Of a stretch of DNA of 15,719 nucleotides, positions 6,659 to 13,476 are shown in pieces. The stretch's first letter is position 1, and every line of letters begins with the position of its first letter. Under the pieces are notes generated by a model. That model ran no database searches and was not told the DNA's origin. It saw only the letters and a list, made by a program, of their open reading frames with translations. Position numbers and translations under genes: made by a program. The DNA is from Pelagibius sp036570545 (GTDB lineage Bacteria; Pseudomonadota; Alphaproteobacteria; Kiloniellales; Kiloniellaceae). The stretch lies in the NCBI GenBank assembly GCA_036570545.1, contig DATCXZ010000010.1, positions 1-15,719 of the forward strand, in the 5' to 3' direction.

Positions 6659-8095
6659 ATGACGGCAGTTCTCGACGCCAAAGCGGCAGGTAAGGCTAGT
6701 GCTGAGGGCGAGGGGCTTACCCGCTACGTCGCCGACTTCGTCGCGGGTGCGGCGCTGGACGATCTACCCCAGGTTGTCGTCGACAACGGCAAGAAGTCGA
6801 TCCTCGACGGCCTCGGCCTCGCGCTCTCCGGCTCCGTCGCGAAGTCAGGCGAGCTGGTGCGGCGCCATCTTGCCGATCTCAACCTCGGCACCGGGCCAGC
6901 CACGGTCATCGGCTCCAGCCTGAAGGTCGCGCCGCGCTTTGCCGCCTTTGCCAACGGCGTGGGTATCCATGCCGACGACTACGACGACACCCAGCTCGCG
7001 GTCGCCAAGGACCGTGTCTATGGACTGCTCACCCACCCGACGGCGCCTGCGCTGCCGGCCGCCCTTGCAGTCGGCGAAGCCCGCGGCGCCCGCGGCGCCG
7101 ATGTCATGCTCGCCTACCACATCGGCGTCGAGGTGGAATGCAAGATCTCCGAGGCGATCAATCCGCGCCATTACCAGGCCGGCTTCCACTCGACCGCGAC
7201 CTGCGGCACCTTCGCTGCCGCTGCCGCCGCCGGTCGCCTCATGGGCCTCGATCGCGAAGCGCTGCAGCGCGCGCTCTCCGTCGCCGGCAGCCAGTCGGCG
7301 GGATTGCGCGAGAACTTCGGCACCATGACGAAGCCGTTCCACGCCGGCCGCTCCTCGGAGAGCGGCGTGGTCGCCGCGCAGTTCGCAGCTTACGGCTGGA
7401 CCGCCACCGACAAGATCCTGGAAGCGCCACGCGGCTTCTTCAGCGCGGCCGGCGGCGGCTACGACGTGAAGTCCATCGCCGGCAAGCTCGGCGCGCCCTG
7501 GACCTTCGAGCAGCCGGGCGTCTCCATCAAGCCGCATCCCTCGGGCTCGCTCACCCACCCGGGCATGACCGAGATGCTGCGCCTCATCGGCGAGCACGGC
7601 ATCAAGGCGGCCGATGTGCAGCATGTGCGCGTCGGCACCAACTCGAACATGCCCAACGCCCTCATCCACCACCGCCCGACCAACGAGCTGCAGGGCAAGT
7701 TCTCCATGGAGTTCTGCATGGCGATCCTGCTCATCGAAGGACGCGCGGGCTTGAATGAGTTCGTCGACGAGGTGATCAACCGGTCCGACGTGAAGGCGAT
7801 GATCGAAAAGGTCGAGTTCGTGGTCGACGAGCGCGCCGAGGCGGCCGGATACCACAAGATGACGACCTACCTCGACGTGACTCTGAAGGACGGCCGCACC
7901 ATCTCCGGCATGGCCGACTTCGGCAAGGGCAGCCCCGCCAACCCGATGAGCTTTGACGAGGTGGCGACGAAGTTCCACGAGTGCGCCGAGTTCGCCGGCT
8001 GGGACAAGGCCAAGGCCGGCGAGGTGGTGGCTCTGGTGCGTGACCTCGAGTCTCTGCCGTCGCTCGATCGTCTGCTCGGCGCCCTGCGCAGGTAA
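6659..8095 (+). CDS. MmgE/PrpD family protein (copy 1)
   Basis: The 478-residue protein starts at ATG 6659, preceded by AGGAG four bases away; an in-frame ATG four codons upstream lies within that ribosome site. The family includes 2-methylcitrate dehydratase, cis-aconitate decarboxylase and iminodisuccinate epimerase. Positions corresponding to the cis-aconitate decarboxylase active site are recognisable: Asp107 and Thr111 in ADDYDDTQ, His126 in THPT, His177 in GFHSTAT, Lys225 in GTMTKPFH and Lys291 in SIKPHPSG. Between the DYDDT motif and the His it has the longer loop QLAVAKDRVYGLL, shared with copy 3 (13477-14961) but not with copy 2. It is the first gene of the rightward run, downstream of two operator-like sites. 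It probably dehydrates, decarboxylates or epimerises a small polycarboxylate; which reaction cannot be told from the sequence. Confidence 0.92.
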   Translation: MTAVLDAKAAGKASAEGEGLTRYVADFVAGAALDDLPQVVVDNGKKSILDGLGLALSGSVAKSGELVRRHLADLNLGTGPATVIGSSLKVAPRFAAFANGVGIHADDYDDTQLAVAKDRVYGLLTHPTAPALPAALAVGEARGARGADVMLAYHIGVEVECKISEAINPRHYQAGFHSTATCGTFAAAAAAGRLMGLDREALQRALSVAGSQSAGLRENFGTMTKPFHAGRSSESGVVAAQFAAYGWTATDKILEAPRGFFSAAGGGYDVKSIAGKLGAPWTFEQPGVSIKPHPSGSLTHPGMTEMLRLIGEHGIKAADVQHVRVGTNSNMPNALIHHRPTNELQGKFSMEFCMAILLIEGRAGLNEFVDEVINRSDVKAMIEKVEFVVDERAEAAGYHKMTTYLDVTLKDGRTISGMADFGKGSPANPMSFDEVATKFHECAEFAGWDKAKAGEVVALVRDLESLPSLDRLLGALRR

Positions 8096-8135
8096 CCAGG
8101 GAAAGGATTCTACAACCTTTTGACGGGAGCGACCG

Positions 8136-8927
8136 ATGGATCTCGGGCTTGATGGCCGCCGCGTGCTGGTGGTCGGCGGCAGCTACGGCATCGGCCGGGC
8201 GAGCGCCGAGCTCTTCGCGGGCGAGGGCGCCGAGGTGATGATCGTCTCGCGCTCGGCAGACAATCTCAACAGGGCCGCCGACGAGATCGCGGCGGCGACC
8301 GGCCGGCAGCCGACGACGCTGGTAGCCGATGTGACGGAGGCCGGCGCCGGCGAGCGGCTCGCAGCCGCGGTGGCCGCGCGCTGGCAGGGTCTTGACGTGC
8401 TGGTCACTGCCGTCGGCGGCTCGATCCGCTCGGCCTTCGCGGAGTTGAGCGATGACGACTGGCTCACCAACTACACCTTCAACGTGCTCTCGACCGTGCG
8501 GGCGATCAGAGGCCTGCTCCCCGCCCTCAAGAAGGGGGAGGCGCCGGCGGTAGTCATGCTCGGCGCCGCCTCCTCGAAGATGCCCTACGCCCACCAGGTC
8601 GCCTCCAATGTGCACAAGGCCGGGCTGTTGGGCCTCACCAAGACGCTGGCCGGCGAGCTGGCGACCGAGGGCGTTCGCGTGAACTGCGTGGCGCCGGGGC
8701 GCACGCTGACGCCGCTGTGGACCAACCGTGCGGCCAAGATGGCCTCCGAGCGTGGCGTCGCCGAGGAAAGCGTGCTGGAGGAGTTCTCGCGTGACATACC
8801 CCTGCAGCGTTTCGGCCGGCCCGAGGAGGTGGCGGTGATGGTGGTCTGGCTCGCCAGCCCGCGCGCCAGCTATGTGACGGGACAGGCGGTGAACGTCGAC
8901 GGCGGCATCGCCCGCGGCCTGCTTTAG
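8136..8927 (+). CDS. SDR family oxidoreductase with atypical catalytic motif
   Basis: This short-chain dehydrogenase/reductase has 263 residues, with a Rossmann nucleotide-binding motif GGSYGIG at residues 14-20, Asp65 in VADV, Asn116 in FNVLST, and a C-terminal VTGQAVNVDGG. GGGAGCGA precedes the ATG. The usual NNAG reads TAVGG (91-95). The YxxxK signature is altered: the retained Lys161 is preceded four residues earlier by Ser157 (SNVHK) instead of Tyr, and the residue 13 before that is Ala144, with Ser146/Ser147 close by. Tyr151 is ten residues before the Lys and is not in the normal place. Classical carbonyl reduction may therefore be lost or changed. The gene lies between two MmgE/PrpD genes, with gaps of 40 and 17 bp, so it is probably part of the same transcript. 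The redox substrate is unknown. Confidence 0.9.
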   Translation: MDLGLDGRRVLVVGGSYGIGRASAELFAGEGAEVMIVSRSADNLNRAADEIAAATGRQPTTLVADVTEAGAGERLAAAVAARWQGLDVLVTAVGGSIRSAFAELSDDDWLTNYTFNVLSTVRAIRGLLPALKKGEAPAVVMLGAASSKMPYAHQVASNVHKAGLLGLTKTLAGELATEGVRVNCVAPGRTLTPLWTNRAAKMASERGVAEESVLEEFSRDIPLQRFGRPEEVAVMVVWLASPRASYVTGQAVNVDGGIARGLL

Positions 8928-8944
8928 GGAAGGGAACAGGTACT

Positions 8945-10315
8945 ATGACCGTGACGAAAGTGACTGCGCGACTGGCCGAGTGGATCACTGGCCTGGATGC
9001 TGCCGCCATTCCTGCCGAGGTGCGCGCGGAGGGCGTGCGCACCTTCGTGAACTGGGTGGGCTGCGCCGTCGGCGGCGCCACCCACGAGACCGCCGACCGC
9101 GCGCTGGCCGCGGTCGAGCCGTTCTCCGGCCCGCGCAAGGCGACGGTGCTGGGTCGTCCGGAGAAGCTCGACGCGCTGCACGCTGCCTTGCTGAACGGCA
9201 TAACCTCCCACGTGCTCGACTACGACGACACCCACCTGAAGACCATCATCCACCCTGCGGGTCCCGTCGCTTCGGCGCTGCTGGCGCTGGCGGAGATCCG
9301 CCCGCTGTCGGGCCGCGACCTGCTGACCGCGCTCATTGTCGGCATCGAAGTGGAGTGCCGCATCGGCAACGCCGTCTATCCCGATCACTACGACCGCGGC
9401 TGGCACATCACCGGCACCGCCGGCGTCTTCGGCGCGGCGGCTGCCGTCGGCCGCGCCATCGGGCTCGACGCGCAGAAGATGGGCTGGGCGCTCGGCCTCG
9501 CCGCCACCCAGTCAGCCGGCCTGCGCGAGATGTTCGGCACCATGACGAAGTCGTTCCACCCGGGGCGCGCGGCGCAGAACGGCGCCATGGCCGCTTTTCT
9601 CGCCGAGGCCGGCTACGACTCCTCGGAGCAGGCCCTCGAGGCGCCGCGCGGCTTCGCCCATGTGCTTTCCGACAAGCAGGACTTCGACGAGATCCTGAAC
9701 GACCTCGGTTCGCGTTGGGAAGCGTCGCTCAACAGCTACAAGCCTTTCGCTTGCGGCATCGTCATCCATCCGACCATCGACGGATGCCAGCAGATCCGCG
9801 CAGAGATCGGCGCGCGGGTGAAGGACATCGCCGCGGTGAAACTGACCACGCACCCGCTGGTTCTGGAACTGACGGGCAAGCGCGCGCCAAAGACGGGCCT
9901 GGAGGGCAAATTCAGCGTCTATCACGCCGCTGCCTGCGCGCTGCTGCGTGGCGACGGCGCGCCGACTGTCTTCACCGACGCAGTGGTAAGCCTGCCGGAG
10001 GTCGTCGCGCTGCGCGACCGGGTGACGGCGGTCGCCGACCCCGGCTGCCACGAGGCGGCGGTCACCATCGAGGTCACTTTCGAGGACGGCTCGACGCTGA
10101 AGAAGCACGTCGAGCGCGCCATCGGCAGCCGCGAGCGGCCGCTCAGCAACGAGCAGCTCGAGACCAAGTTCATGAACCAGGCAAAGCTGGTGATCGGTGA
10201 GGCTGAGGCGCGCGCGCTGCTCGACCTCGCCTGGGCCATCGACGACCTCGACCGTGCCGCGGCGGTGGCCGCGGCGTCGGTTCCCGAGGCCACGCTGCGC
10301 AACGCCGCCGGCTGA
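8945..10315 (+). CDS. MmgE/PrpD family protein (copy 2)
   Basis: The protein has 456 residues. Its motif spacing matches cis-aconitate decarboxylase and 2-methylcitrate dehydratase closely: Asp92 and Thr96 in LDYDDTH, His103 in IIHPAG, His154 in RGWHITGT, Lys202 in GTMTKSFHPG, and Lys266 in NSYKPFACG. The helical lid and the C-terminal KFMNQAKLVIGEAEARALLDLAW are typical. Unlike copies 1 and 3 it lacks the inserted loop between DYDDT and the His, so it belongs to a different subgroup and probably handles a different intermediate. GGGAAGGGAACAGG lies before the ATG. It follows the SDR by 17 bp and precedes the LeuB-like gene by 29 bp. The family is certain; the specific reaction is unknown. 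Confidence 0.93.
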   Translation: MTVTKVTARLAEWITGLDAAAIPAEVRAEGVRTFVNWVGCAVGGATHETADRALAAVEPFSGPRKATVLGRPEKLDALHAALLNGITSHVLDYDDTHLKTIIHPAGPVASALLALAEIRPLSGRDLLTALIVGIEVECRIGNAVYPDHYDRGWHITGTAGVFGAAAAVGRAIGLDAQKMGWALGLAATQSAGLREMFGTMTKSFHPGRAAQNGAMAAFLAEAGYDSSEQALEAPRGFAHVLSDKQDFDEILNDLGSRWEASLNSYKPFACGIVIHPTIDGCQQIRAEIGARVKDIAAVKLTTHPLVLELTGKRAPKTGLEGKFSVYHAAACALLRGDGAPTVFTDAVVSLPEVVALRDRVTAVADPGCHEAAVTIEVTFEDGSTLKKHVERAIGSRERPLSNEQLETKFMNQAKLVIGEAEARALLDLAWAIDDLDRAAAVAAASVPEATLRNAAG

Positions 10316-10332
10316 ACGGTGGCGCCACACCG

Positions 10333-10339
10333 AAAGGAG
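10333..10339 (+). promoter_or_regulatory. Ribosome binding site choosing ATG 10345
   Basis: AAAGGAG lies five bases before ATG at 10345 but only two bases before the in-frame GTG at 10342. The ATG is therefore preferred as the start of the LeuB-like dehydrogenase. Confidence 0.65.
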
Positions 10340-10344
10340 TTGTG

Positions 10345-11451
10345 ATGACGGCCAGAAGCCTGCGCTTGGGTGTGCTTGAGGGCGACGACATCGGCCACGA
10401 GATCGTGCCGGCTGCGGTGCGCATTGCCGAGGCCGCCGCGGCTGAGACCGGCCTCGCTATCGAGTGGACTCCGCTGCCGATCGGCCGCCGCGCCCTCGAC
10501 ACCCACGGGCATACCATGCCGGAAGGCACACTGGAGACGCTGGCCACGCTCGACGGCTGGCTACTCGGGCCCATCGGCCACCGGGACTACCCGAAGCTGC
10601 CGCAGGCGATCAACCCGCATCCGATCCTGCGCAAGCACTTCGATCTCTTTGCCAACGTGCGCCCGACCCGCTCCTATCCCGGCATCGGCTGCCTGCACGA
10701 CGACATCGACCTGGTCATCGTGCGCGAGAACAACGAAGGCTTCCAGCCGGACCGCAACGTGGTGATGGGCTCGGGCGAGTTTCGCCCGACGGAGGACGTG
10801 ACCATCTCGGTGCGCGTCATCACCAAGGAAGGGAGCCGCAAGGTGGCTCGCGCCGCCTTCGAGCTGGCGAAGGCGCGGCGCAAGCACCTGACCCTGGTGC
10901 ACAAGAACACCGTCTTCAAGCTGGGCTGCGGCATGTTCGTCGATGCCTGCCACGAGGTGGCGAAGGACTACCCCGACGTCGCGGTCGACGAGTGCATTGT
11001 GGACACCTTTGCGATGCGTCTGGTGCGCGAGCCGCAAGCCTTCGATACCGTGGTCACCACCAACATGTTCGGCGACATTCTGACCGACGAGGCGGCCGGC
11101 CTCGTCGGCGGGCTCGGCATGGCGCCCGGCCTCTGCATCGGCCGCGGCTCGCTGGCCATGGCGCAGGCGACGCACGGCTCGGCGCCGGATATCGCCGGCA
11201 AGGGCATCGCCAATCCCTACGCGATGATCGAGTCGACCCGCATGCTGCTCGATTGGCTCGGCCGCGCCCATGGTGTATTCCCTGCCGTCGAGGCGGCCGC
11301 CGCGATGCGGGAGGCGATGGATCGGGCGCTGGCAAGCCCAGCGACACGGACGCGCGACATCGCCGGCACGGCCGACCTCGAAGGCATGACCCAAGGCATC
11401 CTGAGCGCGCTCGGAGCCGAGACAGGAAAGAAACCGCATGCGCAAGCATAG
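10345..11451 (+). CDS. Isocitrate/isopropylmalate dehydrogenase family protein with Tyr-to-Gln active-site change
   Basis: The 368-residue protein belongs to the metal-dependent decarboxylating dehydrogenase family (LeuB, isocitrate, homoisocitrate and tartrate dehydrogenases). Visible substrate and metal residues are Arg96 (ILRKHF), Arg106 (NVRPTRSYPG), Arg127 (VRENNEG), Lys187 (VHKNTV), Asp220 (CIVD), and Asp244/Asp248 (MFGDILTD). HGSAPDIAGKGIANP near 277-291 carries the Asp typical of NAD+ users. The catalytic Tyr that normally follows REN-x-EG-x is Gln134 (RENNEGFQPDRN). In characterised relatives this Tyr helps protonate the product after decarboxylation. The neighbourhood RNVVMGSGEFRPTEDVTISVR marks a subfamily I cannot assign to a known substrate. 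The end of the gene overlaps the start of the next dehydrogenase by 14 bp, implying coupled expression. Confidence 0.9.
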   Translation: MTARSLRLGVLEGDDIGHEIVPAAVRIAEAAAAETGLAIEWTPLPIGRRALDTHGHTMPEGTLETLATLDGWLLGPIGHRDYPKLPQAINPHPILRKHFDLFANVRPTRSYPGIGCLHDDIDLVIVRENNEGFQPDRNVVMGSGEFRPTEDVTISVRVITKEGSRKVARAAFELAKARRKHLTLVHKNTVFKLGCGMFVDACHEVAKDYPDVAVDECIVDTFAMRLVREPQAFDTVVTTNMFGDILTDEAAGLVGGLGMAPGLCIGRGSLAMAQATHGSAPDIAGKGIANPYAMIESTRMLLDWLGRAHGVFPAVEAAAAMREAMDRALASPATRTRDIAGTADLEGMTQGILSALGAETGKKPHAQA

Positions 11452-12502
11452 GATCGCCGCTGTCCCAGGCGACGGTATCGGCCCCGAGGTCATCGCCGCG
11501 GGCCTCGAGGTGCTGGATGTCGTTGCCGGCCTCGATGGCGGCTTCGCCCTCGAGACGCAGAACTTCGACTGGGGCTCCGACCGCTATCGTCGCAGCGGGC
11601 GCATGATGCCCGAGGACGGCGTCGCCACGCTGCGCGGCTTCGATGCCATCTACTTCGGCGCCGTCGGCGATCCCAAGATTCCCGATCACATCACCCTCTG
11701 GGAGCTGCGGCTGGCGATCTGCCAGGGCCTCGACCAGTACGCCAACCTGCGCCCTACGCGCCTCTTGCCCGGCATGACGGGACCGCTGAGGCCGGAGCTC
11801 GGCCGCGAGATCGACTGGGTCATCGTGCGCGAGAACTCGGAGGGCGAGTACGCCGGCGTCGGCGGGCGCGCGCACTTGGGCCTGCCGCTGGAGACCGGCA
11901 TCGATGTTGCCGTGTTCACCCGCAAGGGCGTCGAGCGCATCTGCCGCTTCGCCTGCGAGCTGGCGATGAGCCGGCCGCGCAAGCGCCTTACCGTGGTCAC
12001 CAAGTCGAACGCCCAGCGCCACGGCATGGTGTTCTGGGACGCGGTTTGCCGCGACGTGCTGGCCGACTTTCCCGCGCTGAACGTCGACTTCAAGCTGGTC
12101 GACGCCATGGCCGCCCTCATGGTGACGAAGCCGGAGGCGATCGACACCGTGGTGGCGACCAACCTGCACGCGGACATCCTCTCCGACCTTGCCTCGGCGC
12201 TGACCGGCAGCCTCGGCAACGGCGCCACAGCCAACATCAATCCGGCAGGCGACACGCCTTCGATGTTCGAGCCGATCCACGGCTCCGCCTTCGACATCGT
12301 CGGCAAGGGCATCGCCAACCCGCTCGGCGCGTTCTGGACCGGCGCCATGATGCTGGAGCATCTGGGCGAGGGACCGGCCGCCGCCCGTCTGATGGCGGCG
12401 ATCGAGAAGGTGACCGAGGGCGGGCCGCGCACTCCCGATCTCGGCGGTCAGGCGGGCAGTGCCGACGTCACCCGCGCCGTCCTCGCGGCGCTGGGTGCGT
12501 GA
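11438..12502 (+). CDS. ttuC: Tartrate dehydrogenase/decarboxylase (D-malate dehydrogenase type)
   Basis: This 354-residue protein closely resembles Pseudomonas/Agrobacterium tartrate dehydrogenase: KHRIAAVPGDGIGPEVI, NFDWGSD, DHITLWELRLAICQG, DQYANLRPTRLLPG, VIVRENSEGEYAG, VVTKSNAQRHGM and EPIHGSAFDIVGKGIANP. The active site is complete: Arg91, Arg105, Arg131, Tyr138, Lys189, Asp222, Asp246 and Asp250, with Asp286 favouring NAD+. Known members oxidise tartrate to oxaloglycolate, decarboxylate D-malate to pyruvate, and convert meso-tartrate to glycerate. The ATG lies inside the end of the preceding dehydrogenase gene, with AGGAAAG upstream. Together with the tartrate dehydratase-like gene at 1386-2555 it supports hydroxy-dicarboxylate catabolism. 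It is the last gene of the five-gene run. Confidence 0.93.
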   Translation: MRKHRIAAVPGDGIGPEVIAAGLEVLDVVAGLDGGFALETQNFDWGSDRYRRSGRMMPEDGVATLRGFDAIYFGAVGDPKIPDHITLWELRLAICQGLDQYANLRPTRLLPGMTGPLRPELGREIDWVIVRENSEGEYAGVGGRAHLGLPLETGIDVAVFTRKGVERICRFACELAMSRPRKRLTVVTKSNAQRHGMVFWDAVCRDVLADFPALNVDFKLVDAMAALMVTKPEAIDTVVATNLHADILSDLASALTGSLGNGATANINPAGDTPSMFEPIHGSAFDIVGKGIANPLGAFWTGAMMLEHLGEGPAAARLMAAIEKVTEGGPRTPDLGGQAGSADVTRAVLAALGA

Positions 12503-12553
12503 TCGCGGGGGGGCGGCAAAAAGTGGCGGATTTCTGCCGCTTGAGAGCCTCTT

Positions 12554-12583
12554 GGGGGCGCCCGGAGGCGCTTTTGCGCCCCC
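12554..12583 (+). terminator. Possible terminator hairpin after the five-gene unit
   Basis: GGGGGCGC (12554-12561) pairs perfectly with GCGCCCCC (12576-12583) across a 14-base loop. A smaller competing hairpin, GGCGC-TTTT-GCGCC, occupies 12567-12580. There is no clean T-run after it, only CACTATTGCTTT. A weaker GCGGCA...TGCCGC pair lies just upstream at 12513-12540. The position, between the stop at 12502 and the next promoter, fits termination. Confidence 0.45.
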
Positions 12584-12592
12584 ACTATTGCT

Positions 12593-12620
12593 TTGCCTAA
12601 GCACAGCGGGCTGATAGATT
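12593..12620 (+). promoter_or_regulatory. Predicted promoter of the GntR gene
   Basis: TTGCCT (12593-12598) and TAGATT (12615-12620) are 16 bp apart and each match four of six sigma-70 consensus bases. The -10 overlaps the operator-like copy D, as expected for autorepression. This is a visual match only. Confidence 0.35.
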
Positions 12621-12629
12621 GTCTACAGT
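12618..12629. promoter_or_regulatory. Operator-like palindrome, copy D
   Basis: ATTGTCTACAGT matches copy A at ten of twelve bases and keeps the ATTGT/ACA(A/G)T dyad. It lies 26 bp before the ATG of the GntR-family regulator, a usual place for an autoregulatory site. The additional CGACA half-site seen by copies A, B and C is not present here. Confidence 0.6.
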
Positions 12630-12655
12630 CTTCAACATATCCGCGCGTGAACCCG

Positions 12656-13357
12656 ATGGAAGACAACCTGACGCAGCCGCTCGACGACCTGACTGTCGTA
12701 AAGACTGTGTCGCTGACCAACGCCCTCGAGAAGCAGATCGAGCGTCTCATTGTGGAGGGCGAGCTGGCGCCGGGCGAACGCTTGAACGAGATCCAGTTGG
12801 CGGCGCGCTTCGGCACCAGCCGCGGGCCGCTGCGCGAGGCGACGCGCAGCCTGGAGGCCAAGGGCTTCGTCGAGGTGATCCGCAACCGCGGGGTCTTCGT
12901 GCGGCAGTTGAGCGTCGAGGAGGCGCTGGAGGTCTACGACGTGCGCGCCGCACTCTTCGGCCTCGCCGGCCGGCTGCTGGCGCAGAAGATGAACGACGAG
13001 CTGCTGGCCAAGTTGAACCGCCAGCTCGACGTCATGGAAGCGGCGGCGGCACAGTCCGACTTCGAGACCTATTATCCGCTGAACCTGGAATTCCATCGCA
13101 CTATCGTGGAGTCGACCGGCAACAAGATGCTGCTCGCGGAGTACCTGCGCTTCGTGAAGAAGATGCATCTGTTCCGTGCCAAGAGCCTGGTGCAGGGCGG
13201 CGGCCTCGCGGTATCGAACCGCGAGCACCGCGAGATGGTCGACGCACTCGCCTCCGGCGACGTGGAGCGTGCCCATGCGACGCACTGGCGCCACGTCGAG
13301 CGGGCCAAGGCGCGTCTGCTGGCTGCTATCGAGGCGACGACGCCCCAGCGCGCCTGA
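12656..13357 (+). CDS. GntR family transcriptional regulator, FadR/FCD subfamily
   Basis: From the ATG at 12656 the product has 233 residues, normal for this group. The N-terminal winged helix spans about residues 18-86, with LIVEGELAPGERLNEIQLAARFGTSRGPLREA followed by the wing VEVIRNRGVFVRQLS. The C-terminal all-helical FCD ligand domain starts near EEALEVYDVRAALFGLAGRL. Its metal-site pattern is visible: Asn143-x3-His147, His191 and His213. FCD regulators usually sense an organic acid, often repress and often control themselves. A TTG start at 12593 would extend the protein by 21 residues but would place the operator-like site inside the coding region and overlap the predicted promoter, so I reject it. 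No clear ribosome site precedes the ATG. This is the best candidate to bind the four 12-bp palindromes. Confidence 0.92.
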   Translation: MEDNLTQPLDDLTVVKTVSLTNALEKQIERLIVEGELAPGERLNEIQLAARFGTSRGPLREATRSLEAKGFVEVIRNRGVFVRQLSVEEALEVYDVRAALFGLAGRLLAQKMNDELLAKLNRQLDVMEAAAAQSDFETYYPLNLEFHRTIVESTGNKMLLAEYLRFVKKMHLFRAKSLVQGGGLAVSNREHREMVDALASGDVERAHATHWRHVERAKARLLAAIEATTPQRA

Positions 13358-13394
13358 CCGCCAAGACTAAGATCGCCCTAAGATCACAATGCAA

Positions 13395-13440
13395 GCAACC
13401 GACGGCCTGCGGCCTGCCTTCGCGGGCAGCAGCGGGTTGC
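13395..13440 (+). other. Inverted repeat in the leader of MmgE/PrpD copy 3
   Basis: GCAACC (13395-13400) pairs with GGTTGC (13435-13440). Inside it, CTGCC (13414-13418) pairs with GGCAG (13425-13429) around a TTCGCG loop. It lies 37 bases before the ATG at 13477 and 37 bases after the GntR stop. No T-run follows, so it could be a weak terminator, an mRNA structure, or chance in GC-rich DNA. Confidence 0.3.
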
Positions 13441-13476
13441 GCGCAATAGGAAAGCAGTAGGAAAGAGGAGTCGCGC

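Noticed and set aside
6361..6693. Possible small rightward gene beginning ATG at 6361 in the control region.
   Set aside because: It covers both operator-like palindromes, has no ribosome site, continues into the MmgE gene in another frame and shows no recognisable protein pattern.
12593..12655. TTG start adding 21 residues to the GntR regulator.
   Set aside because: The extra residues are not part of the winged-helix domain and would cover the operator-like site and predicted promoter.
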